From Aminobacter sp. AP02 (GTDB taxonomy: Bacteria; Pseudomonadota; Alphaproteobacteria; Rhizobiales; Rhizobiaceae): a stretch of DNA of 64,000 bases. The DNA is taken from the NCBI RefSeq assembly GCF_003148805.1, contig NZ_QGGX01000002.1, forward strand, positions 1 to 64,000, in the 5' to 3' direction. Within the stretch, counting starts at the first letter, position 1. Each line of letters begins with the position of its first letter. The position numbers were made by a program, and so were the translations under genes. Under the pieces are notes generated by a model. It did not search any database, was not told the origin of the DNA, and saw only the letters and a list, made by a program, of their open reading frames with translations. This document shows, piece by piece, positions 22,098 through 30,744 of this stretch.

Positions 22098-22187
22098 CGT
22101 TTCAGGCCAGCTCCTGCGCCGGTGCGGGGGGCGTGCTTGACCTCTGAAGAAGCAGGCTCCACCATTTCGCCAATGGAGGAGACGCAT

Positions 22188-22712
22188 ATGACCGACAAGA
22201 GTTCAGCTCTCAATGCCGACGGTGTGTCCGAGCCATTTGCCGCTGTTACAGCGCCGCTCGAAGCCTTTTCGCACGGCGAGCGTTTCGGCAGCAGCTTCAG
22301 GCATCTTTCAAGTTTCGGCGGCGGCGATCATGTCGGGGTGGCGCTTGAAGAGCTTGCGCCGGGCAAGGAGTCCAATCCGTCGCACTATCACTTGCTCGAG
22401 GAGGAACACGCCTACATCCTCGAAGGTGCGCTGACACTGAAGCTCGGCGCGCGAACCTATGTCATGAAGGCCGGCGATTATGTCTGCTTCCCCGCCGGCC
22501 AGAAGGTCGGGCATTCGCTGTTCAACCATACCGATGCTGCGTGCCGCTATCTCATCATCGGCGAGCGCAATCCCAACGATGTCATCGTTTATCCTGAATC
22601 CGGCCGGGTCAGCGTCCGGCTGACTGGCGAAGGCTACAGAAAGTCGGCGACCATGGATTATTGGGAAGGCATCGACCCGGCAGCCGCGAAGCCTGGCGCT
22701 CGTCAGGAATAG
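22188..22712 (+). CDS. Cupin domain protein
   Basis: 174 residues with a single cupin barrel at about 60-140. Motif 1 is SNPSHYHLLEEEHAYILEGA (His, His, Glu metal ligands) with LTLKLGARTYVMKAGDYVCF; motif 2 is FPAGQKVGHSLFNHTD with its His. Relatives bind a metal and act as sugar-processing or dioxygenase-like proteins, but the substrate cannot be inferred. GGAGGAG six bases upstream fixes the ATG at 22188; an ATG five codons earlier overlaps that site. Its last 10 bp overlap the convergent bestrophin gene. Confidence 0.8.
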   Translation: MTDKSSALNADGVSEPFAAVTAPLEAFSHGERFGSSFRHLSSFGGGDHVGVALEELAPGKESNPSHYHLLEEEHAYILEGALTLKLGARTYVMKAGDYVCFPAGQKVGHSLFNHTDAACRYLIIGERNPNDVIVYPESGRVSVRLTGEGYRKSATMDYWEGIDPAAAKPGARQE

Positions 22713-23608
22713 TAAAAGTTCTCCGCCGGCAGCATCTGCGGCGGGGTCTCACCCAGCGCCTCGAACACCGAGATCTCGCAGACCCGGCACAGACCGTCGA
22801 GCGCGAGGTCGTTGGCCTCCATGCCGAAGGGATCCTCCAGTTCTTCGGACAGCGCGTCGAGCCCGAAGAAGGTGTAGGCAATCAGCGCGGTGAACAGCGG
22901 GGTTGCCCAGCCGGCGGAAGCGGCCAGGCCGAACGGCAAAAGCAGGCAGAAGACGTAAGCCGTGCGCTGCAAGAGTAGCGTGTAGGCAAAGGGCAGGGGC
23001 GTGCCCATGATGCGCTCGCAGCCGGCCTGAAGTGCTGCGATTGCCGACAGCCGCTCGTCGAGAATGCGGTAATCCATTGCCTCCAGCACTTGGGTCCGCT
23101 TCAGCGCGCCGATCTTTGCGCCCATCCGCCGCATCACCGCGTCAGGCTTGTTGGTTGCGGCGTAGATCGCATCCACGGCATCGCCGACAAAGGGCCGGGC
23201 GGCGTCGCGCGTATCGATCCGGCGCAACTCGCCGCGCAGGAAATGGCAGAAGGCCAGCGAGTCCATCAGCAGGGGCCCCAACTGGTCGCGGTCGGAAATC
23301 ATCGCGGTCGCGGCGCGGGAAAGATTCCTGATCTCGAACACCAGCTGGCCCCACAGCTTGCGTGCCTCCCACCAGCGGTCATAGGCGGCATTGTTGCGGA
23401 AGCCCAGATAGACCGATAGCGCGACGCCGAGCAGGGCAAAGGGAGCTACACCGGCATTGCCCAGGTCGAGTTTGAGCAGCTTGATTGCGGCGACCACCAC
23501 GGCACCATAGAGCGCAAAGCCAAGAATTTGCGGCAGGATGCGCGGCACCACCGATCCGCGCATGACAAAGAACAGTTTCAGCAGGCCGGTGCGTGGACGA
23601 ACGATCAT
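22703..23608 (-). CDS. Bestrophin/RFP-TM family anion channel protein
   Basis: 301 residues of the bacterial bestrophin family (DUF2187/YneE-like), predicted pentameric chloride or anion channels of the inner membrane. Hydrophobic segments at about 22-45 (LPQILGFALYGAVVVAAI), 55-70, 215-250 (LLLQRTAYVFCLLLPFGLAA and PLFTALIAYTFFGLDAL). Family motifs include SVYLGFRNNAAYDRWWEARK and WGQLVFEIRN near the first pore helices, and GLDALSEELEDPFG, followed by NDLALDGLCR, near the C-terminus. Function in bacteria is poorly known. Convergent with the cupin gene, overlapping by 10 bp. Confidence 0.85.
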   Translation of the reverse strand: MIVRPRTGLLKLFFVMRGSVVPRILPQILGFALYGAVVVAAIKLLKLDLGNAGVAPFALLGVALSVYLGFRNNAAYDRWWEARKLWGQLVFEIRNLSRAATAMISDRDQLGPLLMDSLAFCHFLRGELRRIDTRDAARPFVGDAVDAIYAATNKPDAVMRRMGAKIGALKRTQVLEAMDYRILDERLSAIAALQAGCERIMGTPLPFAYTLLLQRTAYVFCLLLPFGLAASAGWATPLFTALIAYTFFGLDALSEELEDPFGMEANDLALDGLCRVCEISVFEALGETPPQMLPAENFYYS

Positions 23609-23737
23609 ATGGGCTTATACCCTTGCCTTGATGGTGGCCGCCATTGTGCGTCGGACGGGACGCCGGAGTCACGATCCAATCGCGACATGATTGGCAGTTT
23701 CGTCGAATTGTTTCAGGCGCTTGCCGGCTCTGTGCTG

Positions 23738-24190
23738 CTACGCCGCGTCGCCTGTACGGACGTATCGGATATCGGGCAGCCCTTCCTGGTTGCCCGATCC
23801 GTCGCCGAATGCTTCCGCTTTGAAGCCGTGCCGCTCATAGAAACGCCGCGCGCCGGCATTGGCCTTACAACAGAAAAGTTTCACGTGAGTCATGCCCATG
23901 GTCACGTGACGGAGCAAGTGGCTGCCGATGCCGCGTCCCGTCCAGGGCGGATCGAGATAGAACTGCTCGATCCAATCGCCCTTGACCGCGACGAAGCCGA
24001 CGATGTCGTCCCGGATCGTCGCGACGGTGACTTGCTGGTCGTTGAGCAGGCTGCCCCTGACGAAGCGCAGGTCTTCATCAGGCGTTTGCAGCTGGGGCAT
24101 CCAGTCAAAGGCGGCAAGCGCTGCCCTCAGGATGCGGGCGATGTCGTGTGCGTCTTGGGCCGAGGCCGGACGCAGCACGACATCGGGCAT
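23738..24190 (-). CDS. GNAT family N-acetyltransferase
   Basis: 150-residue acetyltransferase of the GNAT fold. The acetyl-CoA-binding motif A is IEQFYLDPPWTGRGIGSHLL (R/QxxGxG/A as GRGIGS), and the C-terminal NAGARRFYERHGFKAE is the usual motif B. The acceptor substrate cannot be predicted. It starts only four bp after the asd stop codon on the same strand, so it is probably the second gene of an asd operon. Confidence 0.87.
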   Translation of the reverse strand: MPDVVLRPASAQDAHDIARILRAALAAFDWMPQLQTPDEDLRFVRGSLLNDQQVTVATIRDDIVGFVAVKGDWIEQFYLDPPWTGRGIGSHLLRHVTMGMTHVKLFCCKANAGARRFYERHGFKAEAFGDGSGNQEGLPDIRYVRTGDAA

Positions 24191-24194
24191 AGTG

Positions 24195-25229
24195 TCAGGC
24201 CGCCTTCTTCTTGGGCGTGATCAGGCCGCGCTCGACGAGCAATTCGGCGATCTGGACAGCGTTGAGGGCAGCACCCTTGCGCAGGTTGTCGGAGACGATC
24301 CACATGGCCAGGCCGTTCTCGACCGTGCCGTCCTCGCGGATACGCGAGATGTAGGTAGCGTCCTCGCCGGCCGAGTCGAGCGGAGTTGCGTAGCCGCCGT
24401 CCTCGCGCTTGTCGATGACCAGGCAGCCGGGTGCTTCGCGCAGGATCTCGCGCGCTTCGTCGGCGGTAATCGGCTTCTCGAACTCGATGTTGACGGCCTC
24501 GGAGTGGCCGATGAACACCGGCACGCGCACGGCTGTCGCCGTCAGCTTGATCTTGGGGTCGAGCATCTTCTTGGTCTCGGCCATCATCTTCCACTCTTCC
24601 TTGGTGTAGCCGTCTTCCATGAAGACGTCGATGTGCGGAATGACGTTGAAGGCGATGCGCTTGGTGAACTTCTTGGCCTCGACCGGATCGGCGACGAAAA
24701 CGGCGCGCGTCTGGGTGAACAGCTCGTCCATGCCTTCCTTGCCCGCGCCCGACACCGACTGGTAGGTCGAAACGACCACGCGCTTGATGGTGGCGGCGTC
24801 ATGCAGCGGCTTGAGCGCCACGACCAGCTGTGCGGTCGAGCAGTTCGGGTTGGCGATGATGTTCTTCTTGGAGAAGCCGGAAATCGCGTCGGGGTTCACT
24901 TCCGGAACGATCAGCGGCACGTCCTGGTCGTAGCGGAACGCCGACGAGTTATCGATGACGACGCAGCCCTGCTTGCCGATCTTGGGCGACCACTCCTTGG
25001 AAATGTTGCCGCCGGCCGACATGATCGCGATGTCGGTGTCGGAGAAGTCGTAGGTGTCGAGAACCTTGACCTTCAGCGTCTTGTCGCCGAACGACACTTC
25101 GGTGCCGAGCGAACGGCGCGACGCAAGTGCTACGACCTCATCGACCGGAAAGCCGCGTTCTTCGAGGATGTTGAGCATTTCCCGGCCGACATTGCCCGTG
25201 GCGCCGACGACTGCAACCTTGAAACCCAT
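24195..25229 (-). CDS. asd: Aspartate-semialdehyde dehydrogenase
   Basis: 344 residues; reduces aspartyl phosphate to aspartate semialdehyde with NADPH, the branch point for Lys, Met, Thr and diaminopimelate synthesis. VAVVGATGNVGREMLNIL is the Rossmann loop; NPNCSTAQLVVALKPL holds the catalytic Cys; STYQSVSGAGKEGMDEL and RVPVFIGHSEAVNIEFE (with the catalytic His) are family signatures. The 109 bp before the start contain two hairpins and are preceded by a 43-codon frame ending in a Thr/Lys/Met-rich tail, described separately as a possible attenuator. Confidence 0.96.
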   Translation of the reverse strand: MGFKVAVVGATGNVGREMLNILEERGFPVDEVVALASRRSLGTEVSFGDKTLKVKVLDTYDFSDTDIAIMSAGGNISKEWSPKIGKQGCVVIDNSSAFRYDQDVPLIVPEVNPDAISGFSKKNIIANPNCSTAQLVVALKPLHDAATIKRVVVSTYQSVSGAGKEGMDELFTQTRAVFVADPVEAKKFTKRIAFNVIPHIDVFMEDGYTKEEWKMMAETKKMLDPKIKLTATAVRVPVFIGHSEAVNIEFEKPITADEAREILREAPGCLVIDKREDGGYATPLDSAGEDATYISRIREDGTVENGLAMWIVSDNLRKGAALNAVQIAELLVERGLITPKKKAA

Positions 25230-25271
25230 ATCGAAAGTCTCCTGTCCCTCTCCGCTCGTTTTCTGGAGAAA

Positions 25272-25325
25272 ACCCGCTGGCCGTTGCGGGTCTCGCCCCC
25301 GGGCCGGACCCGGGAGAGGGTGAGC
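25272..25325 (-). promoter_or_regulatory. Hairpins in the asd leader (possible attenuator; contains repeat-like palindrome)
   Basis: On the minus strand, CCCGGG-TCCGG-CCCGGG (25314-25298) is followed by ACCCGC-AACGGCCA-GCGGGT (25291-25272) and then TTTCTCC. The second hairpin with its short T run looks like a weak terminator 43 bp before asd. The flanking CTCTCCC and GGCGAGA resemble the intergenic palindrome family, so it could be a repeat rather than a regulator. Confidence 0.35.
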
Positions 25326-25338
25326 AGGCCAAGGGAGA

Positions 25339-25470
25339 TCAGACCGTTTTAGTGGTCATTTTGGCCATGGTTTTGGTCGAAAGCAGGGACGCGGCTCCGC
25401 GCCCGGCACAATGGTTGGCATTGTGTCCGGGGAAGTCGAATGCGAAAAGCGCCATCAAGAGGCCGCGCAT
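25339..25470 (-). CDS. Short leader-like ORF upstream of asd (43 codons)
   Basis: A minus-strand frame ATG (25470) to TGA (25339) encodes 43 residues, beginning MRGLLMALFAFDF and ending LSTKTMAKMTTKTV. AGGGAA lies seven bases before the ATG. The last 13 residues hold five Thr, three Lys and two Met, exactly the amino acids made through the Asd reaction, and the frame ends just before two hairpins in the asd leader. That is what a transcription-attenuation leader peptide would look like. It could also be a chance frame or an unrelated small protein; I know of no described homologue. Confidence 0.4.
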   Translation of the reverse strand: MRGLLMALFAFDFPGHNANHCAGRGAASLLSTKTMAKMTTKTV

Positions 25471-25621
25471 CGGAGGGTTCCCTGTTCGCCGCCGCTTGTA
25501 TCCGGTTTGTGTGGAGAGTCAATCGGTGTGCGAGGCGCGCGATGAAATCCTCGATCGGTTGTGATTTGACCTTTGCCGCGAGCCACCTAGGCTTGCTTGC
25601 GGATCCGTGACGGAGGAACCC

Positions 25622-26008
25622 ATGGAAGTCCTGTCAAAACGTTTCCATCTGGCTGGCTCGTTCGCGGCCTTGACATTGTTTTCGTTGCCGGCGCTGGCGC
25701 ATCACGGCTGGTCATGGACACAAGACGGCTTTTTCGAGCTCAAGGGCGTCATCGCCGAAATCTACATCGGCAATCCCCATGCCACGCTTGACGTCAACGT
25801 CGAGGGCGAAATCTGGCGCGTGGAGCTGGCTCCCCCGGCACGGACCATCGCCGCCGGATTCACCGAAGAGGTCGCCAGTAAGGGTGACGAAGTGGTGGCA
25901 GTCGGAAACCGGTCGCGCGACGAAACGGAAAAACGCATGAAGGCGGTCCGGATCGTCGTCAACGGGAAGACCTACGACGTCTATTCTGACCGCGTTCCGC
26001 CAAGTTGA
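25622..26008 (+). CDS. DUF6152-like small exported protein
   Basis: 128 residues with a signal peptide (about 1-26, FAALTLFSLPALA cut before HHGW) and a mature part beginning HHGWSWTQDGFFELKGVIAE, then IYIGNPHATLDVNVEGEIWR. This HHGW start and the beta-rich layout match the DUF6152 family of small periplasmic proteins. Function unknown; the His pair suggests metal binding. The ATG at 25622 is preceded by CGGAGG. It overlaps the next gene by four bases, and such proteins commonly pair with a DUF6644-like membrane protein. Confidence 0.75.
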   Translation: MEVLSKRFHLAGSFAALTLFSLPALAHHGWSWTQDGFFELKGVIAEIYIGNPHATLDVNVEGEIWRVELAPPARTIAAGFTEEVASKGDEVVAVGNRSRDETEKRMKAVRIVVNGKTYDVYSDRVPPS

Positions 26009-26484
26009 GCAGGATAGCGCAGGTGGAGCAGCTTCAGGGGATAGAGCAGCTCGCCCTGGTCAGGTTGTTCAAGGCCTCGTTCGTCGCCTACCCCATCGTC
26101 AATGCGGTCCATATTGCTGCAATCGGCTTGTTGCTTGCTGCGGTCACGCTGATGGATCTGCGTGTTATCGGTGCGTTTGCCGCTTTGCCCGAACGCGCCT
26201 TCATCCTGGTTCTGAGGCGGGTCGCTTTCACGGCTTTCGGCTTCGCCATTCTGAGCGGGCTTCTGATGTTTGCCGTTCGGGCCACGCATTACGCGCAACT
26301 GCCGGTCTTTCTCGTCAAGATGGCGCTCATCGCCCTGGCCGGAGCCAATTTCGTTGTCTTCGCTGCCGTCTACAACGGTAAACGCGAGAACAGCCGGCGG
26401 ACGCTATTGCGCCTGCTCGCAGGAGTTTCGATCCTGTTGTGGTGTGGCGTTTTGCTGTGCGGCCGCTTCATAGGTTTTCTGTAG
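26005..26484 (+). CDS. DUF6644-like integral membrane protein
   Basis: 159 residues with four membrane segments: about 27-50 (FVAYPIVNAVHIAAIGLLLA), 70-90 (VAFTAFGFAILSGLLMFAV), 103-120 and 137-158. The first segment contains the HIAAIGLLL stretch typical of these small membrane proteins, whose His may bind heme or a metal. The TTG at 26005 overlaps the previous stop codon; a GTG at 26023 is an alternative. Paired with the exported DUF6152-like protein, so the two probably work together at the inner membrane. Role unknown. Confidence 0.72.
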   Translation: MSRIAQVEQLQGIEQLALVRLFKASFVAYPIVNAVHIAAIGLLLAAVTLMDLRVIGAFAALPERAFILVLRRVAFTAFGFAILSGLLMFAVRATHYAQLPVFLVKMALIALAGANFVVFAAVYNGKRENSRRTLLRLLAGVSILLWCGVLLCGRFIGFL

Positions 26485-26495
26485 GGCAGAAGCGG

Positions 26496-28535
26496 TCACT
26501 TCTGCCTGAGCCGGATGCGTGGGAAACGCAGTGGCGGCCATTCTTCCTCAGGCTGCGGCTGGGCCAGAAGGGTGGTGAGTTCGGCCGGCAGGCTGGCCAG
26601 CGCCTTCTTGGTGCCCACGCCATCGGCGATGCTGAGAATGCTGTCGTAGAACTCCACGCCCATTGCCGATTTTGGCGGAACGCTCTCATGCATGACGCTG
26701 ATCACCGTCACATCGGGACAATTGTCCTTGATCACCTGATGGAAGGCGATCTTGGCGTCGATGTCGAGGGCAGCGGTCGCTTCGTCGAGGAACAGCACGC
26801 CGGGTTGCAATAGCAGGATGCGCGCGGCCACCAGCTTTTGCTTCTGGCCGCCTGAAAGCAGCTGGTCCCAGGATTTGCCCTGGCGGCTTTCGTCGTCGAG
26901 ATGTTCGATGAAGTCACCAAGCCCGGCCTTGTGCAAGGCAACTGCGACCTTGGCCTCCGAGTGGGCGGCGGGGGCGTCCGGCAGGCAGACAAGCTGCTTC
27001 AGCGAAAGCTGCGGCAGCTTGATGTCCTGGGTAGCGTAGATGGTCCTGACGCCTTCGGGAAAGACGACGGCGCCGCGCCCATATGGCCACAATCCGTTGA
27101 TCGCCTTGACCAGGGAGGTCTTGCCGCAGCCGGACTGGCCCGAAACGAAGGTCCATTCGCCGCGCCGGAAGCGCAGATTGGCGACCGTCAGGAACGGGCT
27201 GGCGTCGCGGCCCTGGTGCATCAGCTCGAGATTGCGGACAGTCAGCCCGAACAGGGCGTTCTGGTTGCCGTAGCTGAAGTCGGACTGGCCGGTGGCGGCA
27301 TAGAATGCAGGCGGTGTCTGCACCTTTTCGATTGCCTTGGCCAGATCGGTAACGCGCTCGCTGTTGGCCTTCAGCGTGGCGATCGCCGGCATGACCTGGA
27401 TGAACCACGAGCATTGGCTGATCAGCGAATTCACCAGTTCGGCACCGGTGATGTAGCCCTTCAAGTTGATCTGGCCATGCATGTAGGGAACGAGCCCCGG
27501 CCCATAGGCGACAAAGCGGGCGGCGATGAAGCCGTAGATCGATTCAAACGACATGTAGCCGGCATTGACGGTGTTCAGCCGTCCCCAGGTCCGGTCGATA
27601 TCGCGGTAGAGCCGGTCGTGCATCGCCTGCTGGACGCCTTCGCCGTGCGATGCCGCGACGTGGAAGCTACGCCTGAGCAGGATCGTCAGTTCGCCGCGGT
27701 AGCTGCCTTCGGCCTGTTGCATCCTGACGCTGAGGCGTTCCATCACGCCACCCAGCTTCAGGGCGATGTAGGTGTTCAGCGGCACGTAGGCTGCGACCGC
27801 CGCGAGCGCGAGGACGAAGCTGCCATAGTTGCCGAGGAATTCCAGCCCGCGTACCGAAGTCGAGGTCTCCAGCAGCTTCTGGCCGACGAAATACAGCGAC
27901 GTGGCAACGCTCATGATGCCCATGGCAAGCCCGATCGCGCCGCCGGTCATGCCCTTGATAGAATCCTGGACGCGCTGGTCGATATTGTCGGGGGCGGCCG
28001 TGCCGACGCCGTTTGCGTCGACAGTGTTGTGCTGGACGTGGAAGTGGGTGTGGTTGGTGTCGAGCAGTGCCGCGTTGAAGCGACCGTCGAGCCAGCCGCG
28101 CCATTTGCGGTGCAAGGTGGTTGAAAACAGGTGCCGGATGCCGGTGAAGCCCGCATCCTTGATGACCACGAGAAGGAGCAGGGTGCCGGCGCTTGTCAGC
28201 AGGGACGCCAGGGGCGCCGCATTGGCTGGATCGTGGAAGAAGGCGATGGAGTTGACCAGATCGCCCGATGCTTCGGCCATCCAGACGGCGGCCTTGCTGG
28301 AAAGTGCGGTGAGGAGGGCGATCACCAGCGTCAGCCCCCAGGCTTCCTTCCAGCGATCCGAGAACCAGTAGGCCCGCATGAGGCCCCAGAAGCTGCGCAT
28401 CGCCGAAACCGGCGTCCGGGGAGGCGGCCTTGCGGCGCCGCGACGCCTTTTGTTCGCCGATGGATATCGAGGTCTGTCGACCCGAATCACTGTGTTCCCT
28501 GCCCCAGTGCCCTTTTCTTTAGCAAAGGGTAACAT
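26496..28535 (-). CDS. ABC transporter, fused permease-ATPase of the SbmA/BacA-YddA type
   Basis: About 679 residues: a six-helix membrane domain (ABC_membrane_2 type; from SFWGLMRAYWFSDRWKEAWG through about 400) followed by an ATPase with Walker A SGQSGCGKTSL, signature LSGGQKQKL, Walker B VLFLDEATAALD and switch SVMHES. This layout is that of peptide, vitamin B12 or fatty-acyl transporters related to YddA and BacA; in rhizobia BacA-like proteins matter for uptake of host peptides. The start is uncertain: ATG 28535 gives a 45-residue basic N-terminus, ATG 28400 starts just before the first helix, and the frame is open to 28913. Neither has a strong ribosome binding site. Confidence 0.85.
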   Translation of the reverse strand: MLPFAKEKGTGAGNTVIRVDRPRYPSANKRRRGAARPPPRTPVSAMRSFWGLMRAYWFSDRWKEAWGLTLVIALLTALSSKAAVWMAEASGDLVNSIAFFHDPANAAPLASLLTSAGTLLLLVVIKDAGFTGIRHLFSTTLHRKWRGWLDGRFNAALLDTNHTHFHVQHNTVDANGVGTAAPDNIDQRVQDSIKGMTGGAIGLAMGIMSVATSLYFVGQKLLETSTSVRGLEFLGNYGSFVLALAAVAAYVPLNTYIALKLGGVMERLSVRMQQAEGSYRGELTILLRRSFHVAASHGEGVQQAMHDRLYRDIDRTWGRLNTVNAGYMSFESIYGFIAARFVAYGPGLVPYMHGQINLKGYITGAELVNSLISQCSWFIQVMPAIATLKANSERVTDLAKAIEKVQTPPAFYAATGQSDFSYGNQNALFGLTVRNLELMHQGRDASPFLTVANLRFRRGEWTFVSGQSGCGKTSLVKAINGLWPYGRGAVVFPEGVRTIYATQDIKLPQLSLKQLVCLPDAPAAHSEAKVAVALHKAGLGDFIEHLDDESRQGKSWDQLLSGGQKQKLVAARILLLQPGVLFLDEATAALDIDAKIAFHQVIKDNCPDVTVISVMHESVPPKSAMGVEFYDSILSIADGVGTKKALASLPAELTTLLAQPQPEEEWPPLRFPRIRLRQK

Positions 28536-28727
28536 GAGTTGGGCATTCTCAAATCGATTTGTCCGGTCGTTGGCCCGGTTTGGATTCACCTCCTTGTGAT
28601 CCGTGGCCCAGCGGCAACGGTTTTTGGCGTTCGAATACCCCTTTCGGGGGACGCCGAAAGGCCGCGGAGGCTTGCGGCCAGCGCTGGAACCTTGCAAAGC
28701 GTGGCGCCCAACGTGGACGAGGGGAAA

Positions 28728-29411
28728 ATGCGCGGCGAGGTGCTTTACTACGACGAAACCCAGGGATTCGGCTTCATTGCCGGCGCTGATGGCAATCGCT
28801 ACGCCTTCGCGCGCGAAGATCTGCGTCGCGAGATGCAGATCAGCAAAGGCGCCGAGGTCGAGTTTCAGCCGAGCGGCGGCCAGGCGCGGGGCGTCTTTTC
28901 GATCGGCAGCCAAACCAGCGCGCCGACGGCAGCGCCATCCCCACAGCTTTTCGGCCGTATGGCAGTTAGCAGCGTCATCGAAAAGACTAGCCTGTGGTCG
29001 TATTTCTGGCGCGGTCTAACTGCCAACTACGCCAATTTCCGTGGCCGGGCGCGGCGCAAGGAGTATTGGGGTTTTTACCTCTACTGGGCAATTTCGGTGA
29101 TGCTGCTCATGGCCTTGGGCCTTGGCATCGACGGCGCGCTCGGCAATCTCGAGGCGGGCATGGAGGCGCCGGTCGTTGTGCTCGGATTGCCGGGGCTGTT
29201 GCTGTTGGCCGGCATAGTGCCATGTATTGCCGTCACCGTGCGGCGCATCCACGACCTTGGCCTGTCGGGCTGGTTCTACCTGCTGATCCTGCTGCCCTAT
29301 GCCGGCGGGCTGATCATCCTGGTGTTTTCGCTGATGCCTTCGCAGAAGCACGAAAACAAATGGGGGGCCGTACCGGCGGGGGTGAAGGTTCCCCCGCCTC
29401 CGGGCGCCTGA
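28728..29411 (+). CDS. Cold-shock-like domain fused to DUF805 membrane domain
   Basis: 227 residues. The N-terminal 65 residues resemble a cold-shock/OB domain: MRGEVLYYDETQGFGFIAGA followed by DGNRYAFAREDL. The C-terminal half is a DUF805 membrane domain with three hydrophobic segments and its hallmark motifs FRGRARRKEYWGFYLY and VRRIHDLGLSGWFYLLILLP. Ends in a short Pro-rich tail. Fusion of a nucleic-acid-type domain to DUF805 places it at the inner membrane; function unknown. GAGGGGAAA immediately before 28728 fixes the start. Convergent with leuB, seven bp apart. Confidence 0.83.
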   Translation: MRGEVLYYDETQGFGFIAGADGNRYAFAREDLRREMQISKGAEVEFQPSGGQARGVFSIGSQTSAPTAAPSPQLFGRMAVSSVIEKTSLWSYFWRGLTANYANFRGRARRKEYWGFYLYWAISVMLLMALGLGIDGALGNLEAGMEAPVVVLGLPGLLLLAGIVPCIAVTVRRIHDLGLSGWFYLLILLPYAGGLIILVFSLMPSQKHENKWGAVPAGVKVPPPPGA

Positions 29412-29418
29412 GCGTCTT

Positions 29419-30522
29419 TTAGGCGAAGAACTTCGCCACGATGGCGTCGCCCATCTGTGTCGTGCCGACCTCGGTCTTGCCTTCCGACATGATGTCCTTG
29501 GTGCGCAGGCCGTCTTCCAGCACCGAAGCGATCGCCGCCTCGAGCTTGTCGGCTTCGGCCACCATGTTGAAGGAATAGCGCAGGCACATTGCGAACGACG
29601 CGATCATGGCGATCGGGTTGGCGATGCCCTTGCCGGCGATGTCGGGCGCCGAGCCGTGCACGGGCTCGTAGAGCGCCTTGCGCTTGCCGGTGACAGCATC
29701 CGGTGCGCCGAGCGAGGCAGAGGGCAGCATGCCGAGCGAGCCGGTCAGCATCGCGGCAACGTCCGACAGCATGTCGCCGAACAGGTTGTCGGTGACGATG
29801 ACGTCGAACTGCTTGGGCCAGCGCACCAGCTGCATGCCGCCGGCGTCGGCGAGCATGTGGTCGAGCTTGACGTCCGAATACTTGGCCTTGTGGGTCGCGG
29901 TCACGACCTCGTTCCACAACACGCCCGACTTCATGACGTTGCGCTTTTCCATCGACGTCACGCGGTTCTGGCGCGTGCGGGCGAGTTCGAATGCGACGCC
30001 CGAGATGCGTTCGATCTCGAAGGTGTCATAGACCTGGGTGTCGATGCCGCGCTTCTGGCCGTTGCCGAGATCGATGATCTGCTTGGGCTCGCCGAAATAG
30101 ACGCCGCCGGTCAACTCGCGCACGATCAGGATGTCGAGGCCCTCGACAACTTCCTGCTTGAGCGAGGACGATGCCGCGAGCGCGGGATAGCAGATTGCCG
30201 GACGCAGGTTGGCAAACAGTTCCATGTCCTTGCGCAGGCGCAAGAGGCCGGCCTCGGGGCGCACCTCGTAGGGAACGGCATCCCACTTCGGGCCGCCGAC
30301 GGCGCCGAACAGTACGGCGTCCGCTGCCATCGCCTTGGCCATGTCGGCATCGGAGATCGCCTGGCCATGCGCGTCATAGGCCGAGCCGCCGACGAGGCCT
30401 TCTTCGGTGACGAAGCCGGTATCCAGTTTCTCGTTCATTGCTGTGATCAGCTTGCGGACCTCGGCCATGGCCTCTGGGCCGATGCCGTCGCCGGGCAGGA
30501 GAAGAAGATTGCGCGTCGCCAT
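29419..30522 (-). CDS. leuB: 3-isopropylmalate dehydrogenase
   Basis: 367 residues; NAD-dependent oxidative decarboxylation of 3-isopropylmalate in leucine synthesis. Starts [29 protein letters not shown], the substrate Arg pair in [15 protein letters not shown], and the metal Asp run [20 protein letters not shown] are all present, as is [28 protein letters not shown] on the minus strand precedes the chosen ATG; the open frame extends 61 codons further up without support. leuD lies about 3 kb away on the same strand with unrelated genes between; leuC is not in the window. Confidence 0.95.
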   Translation of the reverse strand: MATRNLLLLPGDGIGPEAMAEVRKLITAMNEKLDTGFVTEEGLVGGSAYDAHGQAISDADMAKAMAADAVLFGAVGGPKWDAVPYEVRPEAGLLRLRKDMELFANLRPAICYPALAASSSLKQEVVEGLDILIVRELTGGVYFGEPKQIIDLGNGQKRGIDTQVYDTFEIERISGVAFELARTRQNRVTSMEKRNVMKSGVLWNEVVTATHKAKYSDVKLDHMLADAGGMQLVRWPKQFDVIVTDNLFGDMLSDVAAMLTGSLGMLPSASLGAPDAVTGKRKALYEPVHGSAPDIAGKGIANPIAMIASFAMCLRYSFNMVAEADKLEAAIASVLEDGLRTKDIMSEGKTEVGTTQMGDAIVAKFFA

Positions 30523-30744
30523 GGAAAGCCTTTCCGAAAGATGCGTGAACCGCGGCCTTGCTAGCCTTCGAGGGGCCCGCGTGCAAGCAGGAAAGGCTCT
30601 GCCAGCCGCATGAAATGGCGGTTTGTCCGGGCTTTGACGGCGGTTTCGGCCGCCGGTACGGCGTCTTGACACATGCAGCCGCCGCCGCGTTATCTTGGCC
30701 GACATGACGCATCGTCATGTCGGCCGGGTCGGGGGAGCGGGGAA

